Positions 20,028 through 29,513 are shown, counted from the first letter of the stretch. The stretch: 64,000 nt of DNA from Candidatus Peregrinibacteria bacterium (GCA_018658105.1 JABHVW010000015.1:47209-111208), one strand, 5' to 3'. Numbers and translations: made by a program. Notes: generated from the sequence alone by a model not told the origin.

Positions 20028-20157
20028 GTATACCCAATTTTGTCTCTTTGTTATTTCGTTTTCTTACGAGTAGACCCGCTCATCAGCAACCCCTTATTGG
20101 GCAGCGATGGGCGGCGTACCAATAAGGTTACTCGTAAGGGCAAACGATTGGGTATAC
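20028..20157. promoter_or_regulatory. Three-tier nested inverted repeat upstream of the Mod gene
   Basis: GTATACCCAAT 20028..20038 / ATTGGGTATAC 20147..20157; CTTACGAGTA 20063..20072 / TACTCGTAAG 20129..20138; CCTTATTGG 20092..20100 / CCAATAAGG 20119..20127. Confidence 0.75.
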
Positions 20158-20205
20158 TACGCCGTCCTTTTTTGTAGGCACGGCGCAAACATAACTCAAT
20201 TGTGT

Positions 20206-21885
20206 ATGCCTTCGTTTCACTTCAAAGGAAAATCCTTCCTTCAGAATTACCACCATTCGGTCAAATTTCATAAGCTTGACCCTACAAAAAGCAAAGGAAC
20301 AAGTAAGAAGCCATCTCTAAGTGACAACCTCCTAATCCAAGGGGACAACTTGAAGGCGCTCAAGGCTTTGCTTCCTACTCACGCTGGGAAAGTTAAGTGC
20401 ATCTATATTGACCCACCATACAACACAGGAAATGAAGGTTGGAAATACAACGACAACGTGGCATCGCCTATGATTCAAGAATGGCTTGGCAAAGAGGTAA
20501 ACATTGATGATCTCACACGTCACGACAAGTGGTGCTGCATGATGTACCCGAGGCTCATTTTACTACGCGAACTTCTTACTGATGATGGTGTAATTTTCAT
20601 AAGCATTGATGACAATGAAGTCCACCGTTTGAGAATGATGATGGATGAGATTTTTGGGGATGAAAACTTCATTACTGAAGTGATTGCGCAGCTTAACCCA
20701 AGGGGAAGAACTTTGGATAGATTCTTTGCAAAGACTCACGAGTACGTCCTTGTTTATGGCAAAAATGCAACGAATGAAAGCTCTATCAATCTCTTAACAA
20801 AGACAGGTAAAGCCGTTGATGAGTACAACAAAAAAGATACTGTCGGTCCATATAGAGAGCTTGGGCTTAGAAACAGAAATCCCGTCTTCAACAGAGGCAA
20901 TCGTCCGAATCTTTTCTATCCACTATACGTTGACCCTCAAACTGGAGGTATAAGCCTGAAAAAGACCGAACAATTCACAATCGAAGCACTTCCAAGAAAC
21001 TCAAAAGGAGAAGACGGCTGTTGGACTTGGGGTAAAGACAAAGTGTCAAAGGAAGGCAATCTATTGATTGCCAATACAACACGAAACGGCGAGTGGAGAG
21101 TCTTTAGAAAAGACTACTTGTATGGGGCGGATGGTGAAACTGCAAAGACGAAAGCAAAGGCATTGTGGACGGAGAAATCCATCAACAATCAGAATGGTAA
21201 ACAGATTTGTAATGAAATTTTCGATGGCTGTCCTTTCGACTTCCCTAAATCTATTGATCTGGTTAGAAAGTGTATCGGATTAGGAGCTGGCAAAGATGAC
21301 CTCATACTAGATTCTTTCGCAGGTTCAGGGACAACAGCACATGCGGTCCTTGCCCTGAATCAAGAGGATGGAGGTAATCGTAAGTTCATCTTGGTAGAGT
21401 GTGAAGACTACGCCGATGAAATTACAGGAGAGCGTATTCGTCGAGTCATTAAAGGTGTGCCAGATGCAAAGGATGAAGCCCTACGCAAAGGACTTGGTGG
21501 TTCATTCTCGTACTATGAGCTTGGGGAAGAACTTGAGATGGATAAGATTCTTGAAGGTACGGACCTGCCAAATTATGAAGAACTGGCTCGCTATGCTTTC
21601 TTTACATCTACGGGAGAAAACTGGAGTAAATCTAAGATGGAAAAGGATGCGTACTACATTGGTTCATCAAGCAGCTTTGAAGTGTACATGCTCTACGAAG
21701 CAGACAAAAAGAAACTCAAGGAGCTTGCTCTCAATTTGGACTTTGCAATGAAGGTCCAAAACCGTTTCCCAAACAAACAGAAGCTCATCTTTGCTCCTGC
21801 CTGTTTCATGGAAGAGTACCACCTCAAGGAGTACGGTATTCGCTTTGCCCAGCTCCCTTTTGAAATTTACCGAATGGCTGAATAA
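20206..21885 (+). CDS. Type III restriction-modification methyltransferase (Mod)
   Basis: DPPYNTGNEGWKYND followed later by FAGSGTTAHAV (beta-class order); adjacent to Res. Start set to ATG 20206 because the longer track ORF begins inside the inverted repeat. Confidence 0.92.
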   Translation: MPSFHFKGKSFLQNYHHSVKFHKLDPTKSKGTSKKPSLSDNLLIQGDNLKALKALLPTHAGKVKCIYIDPPYNTGNEGWKYNDNVASPMIQEWLGKEVNIDDLTRHDKWCCMMYPRLILLRELLTDDGVIFISIDDNEVHRLRMMMDEIFGDENFITEVIAQLNPRGRTLDRFFAKTHEYVLVYGKNATNESSINLLTKTGKAVDEYNKKDTVGPYRELGLRNRNPVFNRGNRPNLFYPLYVDPQTGGISLKKTEQFTIEALPRNSKGEDGCWTWGKDKVSKEGNLLIANTTRNGEWRVFRKDYLYGADGETAKTKAKALWTEKSINNQNGKQICNEIFDGCPFDFPKSIDLVRKCIGLGAGKDDLILDSFAGSGTTAHAVLALNQEDGGNRKFILVECEDYADEITGERIRRVIKGVPDAKDEALRKGLGGSFSYYELGEELEMDKILEGTDLPNYEELARYAFFTSTGENWSKSKMEKDAYYIGSSSSFEVYMLYEADKKKLKELALNLDFAMKVQNRFPNKQKLIFAPACFMEEYHLKEYGIRFAQLPFEIYRMAE

Positions 21886-21887
21886 GT

Positions 21888-24461
21888 ATGCTTCTACTCA
21901 AAGAATACCAAATCAATGCAAAGAATGTGATGGAGCAGTACTTCAAGCAGCTCTCTTTCCATGTGGATAAAATGCAAAGCATTCCTGAAGATATGCTGCA
22001 AGATTTGGGGTTCGAGTACAACTGGGCTGAAAAAGCATGGCATGACTTGTACCCCGATGGCACAACCAACAACGAATACAAAAGCAAGAAGACGGGGCAA
22101 GGTTTGGTTTGCCCTAATTTCTGCCTCAAAACCCCCACAGGAGGTGGAAAGACGCTAATGGCGACCTACGCCGTGGAATTCTACCTAGAGCACCTTAGAA
22201 AGCAGAAGACTGGCTTCGTCCTTTGGGTAGTACCGAGCGAACAAATCTATGCACAAACTTTGAGTGCTCTTCAAGACCGCTCTCATCCATACAGGGAGAG
22301 GTTGGATGCTGTTTCTGGGCATAGAGTCAAAGTCATTACAAAGACGGACCGCTTTTCTCCTAATGATATGAAAGAGAACCTTGTGGTCCTCGTGATGATG
22401 CTGCAATCTTTCTCAAGAGATAAGTTCAAGAAAGCAGACCTGAAGTTTTTCAAAGACAACGGTAAGTTTGAGGAGTTCTTCCCATTGGAAACGAATCAGA
22501 AGAAGCAGCAAGAACTTTACGAAGCCTATCCCAACCTAGACCTTGAGCAGGAGTTTGGCAGTTTGCTTGGAGGGAAGGTGAAAACGTCTTTTGGAAATGT
22601 GGTGAAAATACTACAACCACTCATCATTTTGGATGAAGGGCATAAGGCTAAAACTGAAATTGCGAGTGAAGCCATCAAGGAATGTAATCCATCTCTCGTG
22701 TGTGAGCTGACTGCCACCCCTACCGAAAAGGCAAACGTGCTGTTTTCTGTAGCGGGACGAGAGCTTGAGAAAGAAGATATGATTAAGCTGGACCTGAACC
22801 TGATTGAGAAAGATACGGTTGAGTGGAAGAGTCTTCTGAATTACAGCGCAGAACATCTGGATATGCTTCAAGAAAAAGCATCCACTTATCAAAAGAAAAC
22901 TGGCATCTACATTCGTCCCATCAACCTGATTCAAGTTGAAGCTACGGGTAAAAACCAACGTAAAGAGGGGAAAATCCATGCTGAAGATGTAAGGGAACAT
23001 CTCATTGAGACAGGGCTTGTTAGACCCGAAGAGATACGTGTAAAAAGTAGTGTTAAGAACGAGCTTGAGGGCGAAGACTTACTCTCTTCCAAGTCTCCCG
23101 TGCGCTTCATCATTACAAAGCAAGCACTTCAGGAAGGTTGGGATTGCCCCTTTGCCTACTCACTCACGGTGCTAGGAGGTTCTAGGTCCAAACGCGCACT
23201 TACGCAGCTTGTGGGGCGTGTACTTAGACAGCCCTATGCACGAAAAACCAATGTGAAGGAGCTGGATGAAAGCTATGTGTTTTGTTTAAGAGATTCTTCA
23301 AAGGACCTAGTGAAAGCTATACGGAGCGGCTTTGAATACGATGGCATGGGAGACCTTGCTATGCGTATTGCCAGCACCAGTAAAAAGACTGACCCAGACC
23401 TAGGGGAGCGCAAGTTGCAAATTGTTCGTAAGGAATACAAGCCTACTCTTGTAGAATTCAGCTTACCCGCCTTTGTGGTGAAAGATGTACTGTCTGAAGA
23501 CGGCACTAGAGTTGTAGACCCAACTTTGGACATAACGCCTTATATCCCATTCCATGAAGTAGACCTCTCTCCCCTTGAGCAGGTTCATATCAACAAGGAC
23601 GGTAAGGGTGTTGAAAAAACCGTATCCATTGGATTTAGCCGTGAAATTGCTGAAGACACCGAGGAGTTTTTGGAAATTGTTGAAATGCGAAAGCGTGTGG
23701 CTATGAAATCATCTTTCAGAAAGAGCTTCTGGGTGCAGAACATTCTAGAATACGTGCCAAACCCTTGGACCGCCCATGATCTGGTTGAGAGAGCCTTGAG
23801 CTTGTTCAAAAGCATGTTCTCCCTTGAAGACATTGAAAGTAATCAGGTCTTTTTACTGGATGAACTTCGTAAAATCTTAGGAGGTGCGGGAAGCAAAGTT
23901 GGTGAAATAGACCGACTTGCTCGAAAGGTTTTTGTAGACCGTATGGATTCAGATGAGATTCGTTTCGTTCCTAAGTTCAGCTTTAAGAAGGTACTCACAC
24001 CTGAACACTACTTTGAAAAGGAAGCACGAAGACATAGCTTGAAAGTGAAGAAAAGCCTCTTTGAACCCGTAATAAAGGAGGGTCTGAATGCACTTGAGGA
24101 TAAGGCGGTGTGGCGCATGGAAGATGGGAAAGAAACCTATTGGTGGTATAGAAATAAGGCTAGGAAGGATTTCTTCTTAGTGGCATGGAGGAAGAACCGC
24201 TTCTACCCCGATTTCATCCTGACGCTGCAAGAAAAGAACCCGAAGAGCTTTGATAAAATCTTACTCATTGAAACTAAAGGTGGGCATCTGCTTGGCAATA
24301 CAGATACCGAGTATAAGCGAGAGTTGACCAATTTGTATCAACGGAAAATTCAAAGAAGCTGGTCCAGCAATGAAGCCTTCCCAGTTATGCCAAAGGAAAC
24401 GATGTTCAAATTTGTTGAAGAGCAAAATCTTGAAAATGAGATGAATGAGATTTTTGCATAA
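21888..24461 (+). CDS. Type III restriction endonuclease subunit (Res)
   Basis: Walker A TPTGGGKTLMATYAVE, LDEGHK box, TKQALQEGWDCPFAYSL, ALTQLVGRVLRQP, C-terminal YPDFIL…LLIETKG (PD-(D/E)XK). Confidence 0.92.
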   Translation: MLLLKEYQINAKNVMEQYFKQLSFHVDKMQSIPEDMLQDLGFEYNWAEKAWHDLYPDGTTNNEYKSKKTGQGLVCPNFCLKTPTGGGKTLMATYAVEFYLEHLRKQKTGFVLWVVPSEQIYAQTLSALQDRSHPYRERLDAVSGHRVKVITKTDRFSPNDMKENLVVLVMMLQSFSRDKFKKADLKFFKDNGKFEEFFPLETNQKKQQELYEAYPNLDLEQEFGSLLGGKVKTSFGNVVKILQPLIILDEGHKAKTEIASEAIKECNPSLVCELTATPTEKANVLFSVAGRELEKEDMIKLDLNLIEKDTVEWKSLLNYSAEHLDMLQEKASTYQKKTGIYIRPINLIQVEATGKNQRKEGKIHAEDVREHLIETGLVRPEEIRVKSSVKNELEGEDLLSSKSPVRFIITKQALQEGWDCPFAYSLTVLGGSRSKRALTQLVGRVLRQPYARKTNVKELDESYVFCLRDSSKDLVKAIRSGFEYDGMGDLAMRIASTSKKTDPDLGERKLQIVRKEYKPTLVEFSLPAFVVKDVLSEDGTRVVDPTLDITPYIPFHEVDLSPLEQVHINKDGKGVEKTVSIGFSREIAEDTEEFLEIVEMRKRVAMKSSFRKSFWVQNILEYVPNPWTAHDLVERALSLFKSMFSLEDIESNQVFLLDELRKILGGAGSKVGEIDRLARKVFVDRMDSDEIRFVPKFSFKKVLTPEHYFEKEARRHSLKVKKSLFEPVIKEGLNALEDKAVWRMEDGKETYWWYRNKARKDFFLVAWRKNRFYPDFILTLQEKNPKSFDKILLIETKGGHLLGNTDTEYKRELTNLYQRKIQRSWSSNEAFPVMPKETMFKFVEEQNLENEMNEIFA

Positions 24462-24471
24462 TGCCTTGCCT

Positions 24472-24627
24472 ATGAAGCTTTCGGACGAATCAGTATCAGA
24501 GTTTCAAAGGATTTGGAAAGAAGAACACAACGAAGACATTTCGAAAGAGACAGCACGGGAATATGGAGAAAACCTTGTGGGACTTTTCAAATTATTGACT
24601 GAAATAGATAGAGGTGCAAACTCCTAA
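24472..24627 (+). CDS. Small conserved element protein (MKLSDESVSEFQRIWKEEHNEDISKETAREYGENLVGLFKLL)
   Basis: Similar to 17975..18169; start ATG 24472 preferred. Confidence 0.6.
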   Translation: MKLSDESVSEFQRIWKEEHNEDISKETAREYGENLVGLFKLLTEIDRGANS

Positions 24628-24745
24628 CCTTACACCTTTGAAGCCTCCAGATATGGCTTGCTACAGCCATTTGTTAAAACGTGGATATGTCGAAAAGGTA
24701 ATCTGACTATGGACAAGATATTCATTATTGGAGTATAATTATAGT

Positions 24746-24803
24746 AGCTCATCTACCAAGTTGTAGAAGGAGTTACGAAATCGTCTCTCACGAGGCGATT
24801 TTT
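24746..24803 (+). ncRNA. Candidate short RNA: promoter + about 58-nt transcript + terminator
   Basis: TGGACA 24710..24715, 18-bp spacer, TATAAT 24734..24739; hairpin AAATCGTCTCTCACGAGGCGATTTTT 24778..24803. Confidence 0.35.
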
Positions 24804-25273
24804 GCTTGATAGGCTTTGTACTTTCTTTCAAATTTCCTTTTAGAGTGATTGTGCTCAATATGAAATGCAGTCCATGGGATAATATAATCTCCTCTATCTA
24901 CTAGGACCACTAGGTATTCCCATTCACCGTAACAAAGATGAATACGTTCTTCAGACCCCCTAAACTCAATCCATAGTTTAATGGACTCATGCGGGTGACC
25001 TTCAATAATAGGCCTTATCCATGATAGACGTTCACACCGCCTTAAATTTGGGGTTCTTTCAGCTTCAATATCACCTTCACTTATGAAATGCCAAAATGTG
25101 GCTTCTTTCCCTTGTATAATTGGATGCTTTTTTAGCCCTAATCTCTTGCCTTGAAAAGAAGGCGTCGAATCAATGAAATCTTTTGTAAAACATGCGTGAA
25201 GAGCTGATAGATATTCATCCCAGCTCCCGCCATAGTCTTCAAGACAAATTAAATTAGGTAATATCATTGTCAT
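24788..25273 (-). CDS. Hypothetical protein, 161 aa, co-directional with DUF3800 gene
   Basis: Overlaps the 3' end of the DUF3800 ORF by 20 bp. Confidence 0.65.
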   Translation of the reverse strand: MTMILPNLICLEDYGGSWDEYLSALHACFTKDFIDSTPSFQGKRLGLKKHPIIQGKEATFWHFISEGDIEAERTPNLRRCERLSWIRPIIEGHPHESIKLWIEFRGSEERIHLCYGEWEYLVVLVDRGDYIIPWTAFHIEHNHSKRKFERKYKAYQAKIAS

Positions 25274-25973
25274 ATAAATGTGGACTCCAAATGAGAATAT
25301 TAAACTTATTTTCTTTCATAAGCGTGTTTTTTCTAAGAGAATACCCAGATCTTTTTTGTATTCTCTCAATCAATGCTTGTTTAGCTGCACTACTTTCTAA
25401 ATTGCGGTGCAGGTAACTGATTGCACCAATCAATATGTCAACAATCTGCATCATCTCAATTTCATGAGATCGAACTAACTGCAATCTTTCAATAATTTTT
25501 TTGTCAAAATCATATACAGAATTACATAATACTTGATGTAATTTTTTAACCTTATCTCCTCCTAGTGTATCTTTTATGTCAATGTAAGTGCGATACCTTG
25601 CGTCTGGCTTCAAGATAGCCTTTAACATGTTGAAGTACATTTCATAATACCAATCATTATGGTTTTGATTGAATTTAGAGTGAACAATGAGACTTTTATC
25701 TGGCACGACTAAACATCTGAAATGGAAATCATCATCGTCAAAAAAATAATCGATAATATTTCTGTACAGATCTACTTTTGAAGGCGATACCTTTGTCCAT
25801 TTCATTTCGTACCACCTACTTACTCCATGCTGTTCCTTTATTTCTCGGATACGCTCAGCAACTTCCCTTGCCTTATCTAGAGGCAACCAAACTGCCCCAA
25901 GGACCATAGGTTTTTGACCATCATTCTCTAAATGACAACTTTCATCACAGTAAATATTGTAAATTCTACTCAT
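25254..25973 (-). CDS. DUF3800-like protein
   Basis: N-terminal IYNIYCDESCHLENDGQKPMVLGAVWLP and later QIVDILIGAISYLHRN. Confidence 0.75.
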   Translation of the reverse strand: MSRIYNIYCDESCHLENDGQKPMVLGAVWLPLDKAREVAERIREIKEQHGVSRWYEMKWTKVSPSKVDLYRNIIDYFFDDDDFHFRCLVVPDKSLIVHSKFNQNHNDWYYEMYFNMLKAILKPDARYRTYIDIKDTLGGDKVKKLHQVLCNSVYDFDKKIIERLQLVRSHEIEMMQIVDILIGAISYLHRNLESSAAKQALIERIQKRSGYSLRKNTLMKENKFNILIWSPHLYDNDIT

Positions 25974-26110
25974 ATGGACATGATAATCGCATCAGGATTG
26001 GCAGTCCAGAAGATAAATTGGAAATTAAAAACCTCTCACTAGAACTGTTGTAGCAAACACATTGAACTGTGTATGATTAGCCTCGATGAGAGTTCTAACG
26101 TCGTCCACGA

Positions 26111-26120
26111 CTCTCCGCCA
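26111..26120 (+). repeat. Attachment core (distal), element 1
   Basis: CTCTCCGCCA, identical to tRNA-Ser 3' end incl. CCA. Confidence 0.75.
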
Positions 26121-26135
26121 ATACTTACGAAAAAC

Positions 26136-26162
26136 AAAGACCGCCACTGTGGCGGTCTTTTA
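26136..26162. terminator. Bidirectional intrinsic terminator; probably the original tRNA-Ser terminator displaced by element 1
   Basis: AAAGACCGCCACTGTGGCGGTCTTT. Confidence 0.85.
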
Positions 26163-26188
26163 AATATAACAATTAAGTATATTTAGAA

Positions 26189-26623
26189 TTAAGTTAGGGG
26201 AAGTTTAGGCCCTTGACCTGCAAATTTAGTTTCAATGAAGCCCATTAGGCCTCCAATGAAAATTCCATCTAGAAGTGCCCAGAATGGTGACTCAAAGCCC
26301 ATCCATGATACAAGTGATGACTCCATTACTAACTCAAGAGTTTCGTAAGTAAAGAGAACATACATAAGCATGAAAGATGCGCCAATCAATGTGCCTCGAA
26401 CCCACCAAGGCATTTTAAATTCGAGTGCTGGGTGCCTGTCGAAAACTCCCATGAAGCCTGTCATAGCTCCCATGAGAATGAACATCAACAAGGTGCCAAG
26501 CCCAAACATGCTGAACATTGGCATGTCAAAACTTGGTAAAACTAACATGACAATGACACCTACAAGGAGCCCGATGGTTTTACCGATTGCAATGCGACCA
26601 GTAATGGAGTGGAGTTTAAACAT
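26189..26623 (-). CDS. Hypothetical membrane protein
   Basis: Multiple hydrophobic segments. Confidence 0.7.
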   Translation of the reverse strand: MFKLHSITGRIAIGKTIGLLVGVIVMLVLPSFDMPMFSMFGLGTLLMFILMGAMTGFMGVFDRHPALEFKMPWWVRGTLIGASFMLMYVLFTYETLELVMESSLVSWMGFESPFWALLDGIFIGGLMGFIETKFAGQGPKLPLT

Positions 26624-26705
26624 AATAAATATGTTAATAAATAAAAAACTATAGGTATTATACTAAATTCTTATTCTTTTGTAGATAACATTACTTCTGA
26701 GTGAT

Positions 26706-27137
26706 TTACTCCTCACAGTCACCATCATGCGGCAAAGCATCAAATATTTCGCCAGTTGGAAGAACTCTTAATACAACAGGTGTTTGCCCATTTTCTGCAT
26801 CGTTTAATGTATCAGCTACTCTGTCAAAATCTTCAGTGGATTTATCGCCAGGCATCCAATAAAAAGATGATGCTGTGTTGGTGAGTAAACTGCCATCGCC
26901 TGTTACAACCATTGAACTTGTACTTTTAATACATGCGATTTCTGGCCTAGCAGCCATTGATGTGTATGCAGCTCTTGGCAATACTGCAAGGCCTGCGGCC
27001 AAAAGAATTTTGCCTTTATGATTGTAAAGCTGCTCTGCAACAAAGGCTGCAGCTAGTACTGGTGTACCAATTGTATAAACAATAGCTGCTGCCACACAAC
27101 CAAGGTAGCCAGGATCTCTATCAATTGAATCACTCAT
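26706..27137 (-). CDS. Hypothetical protein with hydrophobic N-terminal region
   Basis: ORF flanked by promoter- and terminator-like sequences. Confidence 0.6.
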   Translation of the reverse strand: MSDSIDRDPGYLGCVAAAIVYTIGTPVLAAAFVAEQLYNHKGKILLAAGLAVLPRAAYTSMAARPEIACIKSTSSMVVTGDGSLLTNTASSFYWMPGDKSTEDFDRVADTLNDAENGQTPVVLRVLPTGEIFDALPHDGDCEE

Positions 27138-27237
27138 GATCTATAAATTTTTAAATTGTCCTAGATATAACATAGGTCTGCATATCAAACAATATTTTAC
27201 GCTGAGGCAAGCGAGTAATTGCCATTTGATAAAAACT

Positions 27238-27263
27238 AAAAAACCACCTTGCGGTGGTCTTTT
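27238..27263. terminator. Intrinsic terminator
   Basis: AAACCACCTTGCGGTGGTCTTTT. Confidence 0.8.
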
Positions 27264-27283
27264 ATGATTGTTAAGCGATTCTC

Positions 27284-28813
27284 TTAGTAAACGAATTCCT
27301 GACAGTTGTTATCTTCGTTGCTTTCGGTAACTATGTTAAGCGTATCTACACAAACTTTAACTGTGCGATCGCCGTGGCGGAAAGCTGGAAGGCCAGATGC
27401 CTCTATCATTGATTCACCGAAGAAATCGTGACTCAAGAAGTAATTATTTGGATAGAATTGTGCTCCGTAATAGTCATCAACGATGTCTGGGTCACCAAAA
27501 GTGTGGATTAATTCGTCGTCGAGGTAAACGTCTGTAAGGATAAGGTCTACTTCGCCATATTCGTATCGAGTGTAAATATCTGCATCAATGTCGATGTCAC
27601 CTGTGTTGTCGATGTAAACATGTTGGCTTGATGGGCTAATACGAGTTGGAACTAAATCTGGGAAATCTACCTCAAGGAAAACTACATCGCGAAGTGTACA
27701 ATTGTTCTCTTCGTCGCGCTCGTCGTATCTACCCTCTTCGTCAATACAGAGTTTTATTGTGCTGTCTTCAGATATTTCAAGATCGAAACTTAGCTCGTCA
27801 TCGCGGAAAGGTGAACCAGGGAATGGCTCAGAGAAATTTGCGATTTTTTCTTCGTTCACATAAACAGTGAAGTCGAAGCTGTCGTATTCTGCCTCTGGAT
27901 CATCTGATAAATGAGTGTTGAAATAACGGAAATATGCTTCGCTAAGTGAAACGTCGTAAGTAAGATAATCCACTCTTAGATCAGGGAGATTTTCTAAACG
28001 AATATCTGTAGCACAGTTGTTTGCTTCATTTTCTTCCATGATTAAGCCCTCGTACCCTTCGTCGCCTTCTTCAAAATATGGATCTGTTGAGCCTGGAGTT
28101 GCGCTTGTTATGCGATCTACACAGAAAGAAAATTCCGTATAACTTGTGTCTAGATCTGTCATTACTAATGTTTGTTCGCCACCTGCACGAAGTGTGTGTG
28201 AATCAAAGACATCATCTGACATGAATTTTTGAGATGGCTCATGGCTCGGGTAATGCTGCCAACCAGTTATTTGAACTGACTCATCGCTTAAAACTAAATC
28301 GCCATCTCCAATATTTTTAACAGTGAACCAAACATTGTTTGTTCCTGGCTCACGCCCATAATCTGAAATCGTAAGGTCTACTAATTGAATTTCTCTTATT
28401 AATTTATTATCTACTTCGCTAGCTTCTGGAATTACATTTTCTGAGTCAACAAAAGCCACCACCGTATATGAGCTGCCATCTGGAAGTACCACTCCTGTAT
28501 CCCATTCGTACTTGCCACCTGCTGGAATTGCTCGTGCTGTTTCTGTTTCACGTACTTCGCCATTAACCGCGAAAGTTAAAGTCACTTCTTCTTCGACTGG
28601 CATCACAGATGAGTTAACAACTGTTACCACTAGTGGTGCATCTACGGATGCTCTTGTAATGTTTAAAACCGCAAGGTTTGGCGCTTTACCGCCTCTTACT
28701 GGTGAGCCTAAACGCCCTTGTAAGTTTGAACCGCTTGAGAAAACAAGGCTTAAACCTGCTGCTACTATTAGCGATACAAGTATGAACCAAAATAGTGATT
28801 TGTTTTTTGCCAT
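27284..28813 (-). CDS. Secreted CARDB-type repeat protein
   Basis: Signal/TM N-terminus; repeated adhesion-like modules with VCVDTLNIVTESNEDNNCQ, LCIDEEGRYDERDEENNC, EENEANNC. Confidence 0.75.
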   Translation of the reverse strand: MAKNKSLFWFILVSLIVAAGLSLVFSSGSNLQGRLGSPVRGGKAPNLAVLNITRASVDAPLVVTVVNSSVMPVEEEVTLTFAVNGEVRETETARAIPAGGKYEWDTGVVLPDGSSYTVVAFVDSENVIPEASEVDNKLIREIQLVDLTISDYGREPGTNNVWFTVKNIGDGDLVLSDESVQITGWQHYPSHEPSQKFMSDDVFDSHTLRAGGEQTLVMTDLDTSYTEFSFCVDRITSATPGSTDPYFEEGDEGYEGLIMEENEANNCATDIRLENLPDLRVDYLTYDVSLSEAYFRYFNTHLSDDPEAEYDSFDFTVYVNEEKIANFSEPFPGSPFRDDELSFDLEISEDSTIKLCIDEEGRYDERDEENNCTLRDVVFLEVDFPDLVPTRISPSSQHVYIDNTGDIDIDADIYTRYEYGEVDLILTDVYLDDELIHTFGDPDIVDDYYGAQFYPNNYFLSHDFFGESMIEASGLPAFRHGDRTVKVCVDTLNIVTESNEDNNCQEFVY

Positions 28814-28881
28814 TTGTATTTATTAAGAGCTAAATCGTCTCATTTTAGCATGGCTTATTTGAGGGTCAAAATTTTGTATTT

Positions 28882-28908
28882 AAAAAGAGGCCCCGAAGGA
28901 CCTCTTTA
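28882..28908. terminator. Intrinsic terminator
   Basis: AAAGAGGCCCCGAAGGACCTCTTT. Confidence 0.75.
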
Positions 28909-28924
28909 AGATTGGAAATTGAAA

Positions 28925-29476
28925 TTAGTATTGAAGGGTATTACCTACTACTTCTTCACCATCTCTGGTTTTGAATGTAAATACAACTGGATCATCTACA
29001 CCTCCTGCTTCGTCTAGCAACATTCCTGTATCTAGTACCAAAGTGTAAGTTGAAGTTTTAAAAGCGTCTGTAACCAAGTCTTGACTTGCAACAATAGCAA
29101 CCACGGCTTGAGAAGATGAATTTACGGTTACGTAACCCTCACCTACTACTTCACCAAGTGACTTAATACTTGCAAGCATTCCTTCTGCTTCTTCACTAAT
29201 ATTTGCTGAAGCTGCATTAATAGAGAATCCCATTATACTTCCGCTTTCAACCATTGTCTCAGAGTCAACAGAAAAATCTAATATAAATACTTCATCTGAA
29301 GCACTTACCGTATGAGCGCCTGAAGGACTAGCTGGGTTTAATTCGTATTCAACATCAACTATACCTCGGCTAACAATGCGACCTTGTAATTCTTCGCTAT
29401 CTGATTCACTAAGTAAAAGGGCACCTAGTACTACAATAACGAGTACTAAAAGACCAATAATATGGTTCTTTTTCAT
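28925..29476 (-). CDS. Secreted hypothetical protein
   Basis: N-terminal TM followed by beta-rich sequence. Confidence 0.65.
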   Translation of the reverse strand: MKKNHIIGLLVLVIVVLGALLLSESDSEELQGRIVSRGIVDVEYELNPASPSGAHTVSASDEVFILDFSVDSETMVESGSIMGFSINAASANISEEAEGMLASIKSLGEVVGEGYVTVNSSSQAVVAIVASQDLVTDAFKTSTYTLVLDTGMLLDEAGGVDDPVVFTFKTRDGEEVVGNTLQY

Positions 29477-29513
29477 GTGGAGGGTGTTAAAAAATAGAAA
29501 AAGTGCCTACAGG

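Larger units (their letters stand above)
14612..26120. mobile_element. Integrated element 1 in tRNA-Ser(TGA): serine + tyrosine recombinases, type III R-M, DUF5659 and DUF3800 cargo
   Basis: Direct repeat CTCTCCGCCA at 14612..14621 (tRNA 3' end) and 26111..26120; recombinase abuts the tRNA; a factor-independent terminator directly follows the distal copy. Confidence 0.8.

Noticed and set aside
20028-20157. Integron attC site
   Set aside because: Foldback geometry is similar, but the ends are ATTGGGT/ACCCAAT rather than GTTRRRY/RYYYAAC, there is a single copy, and no IntI-type integrase or cassette array is evident.
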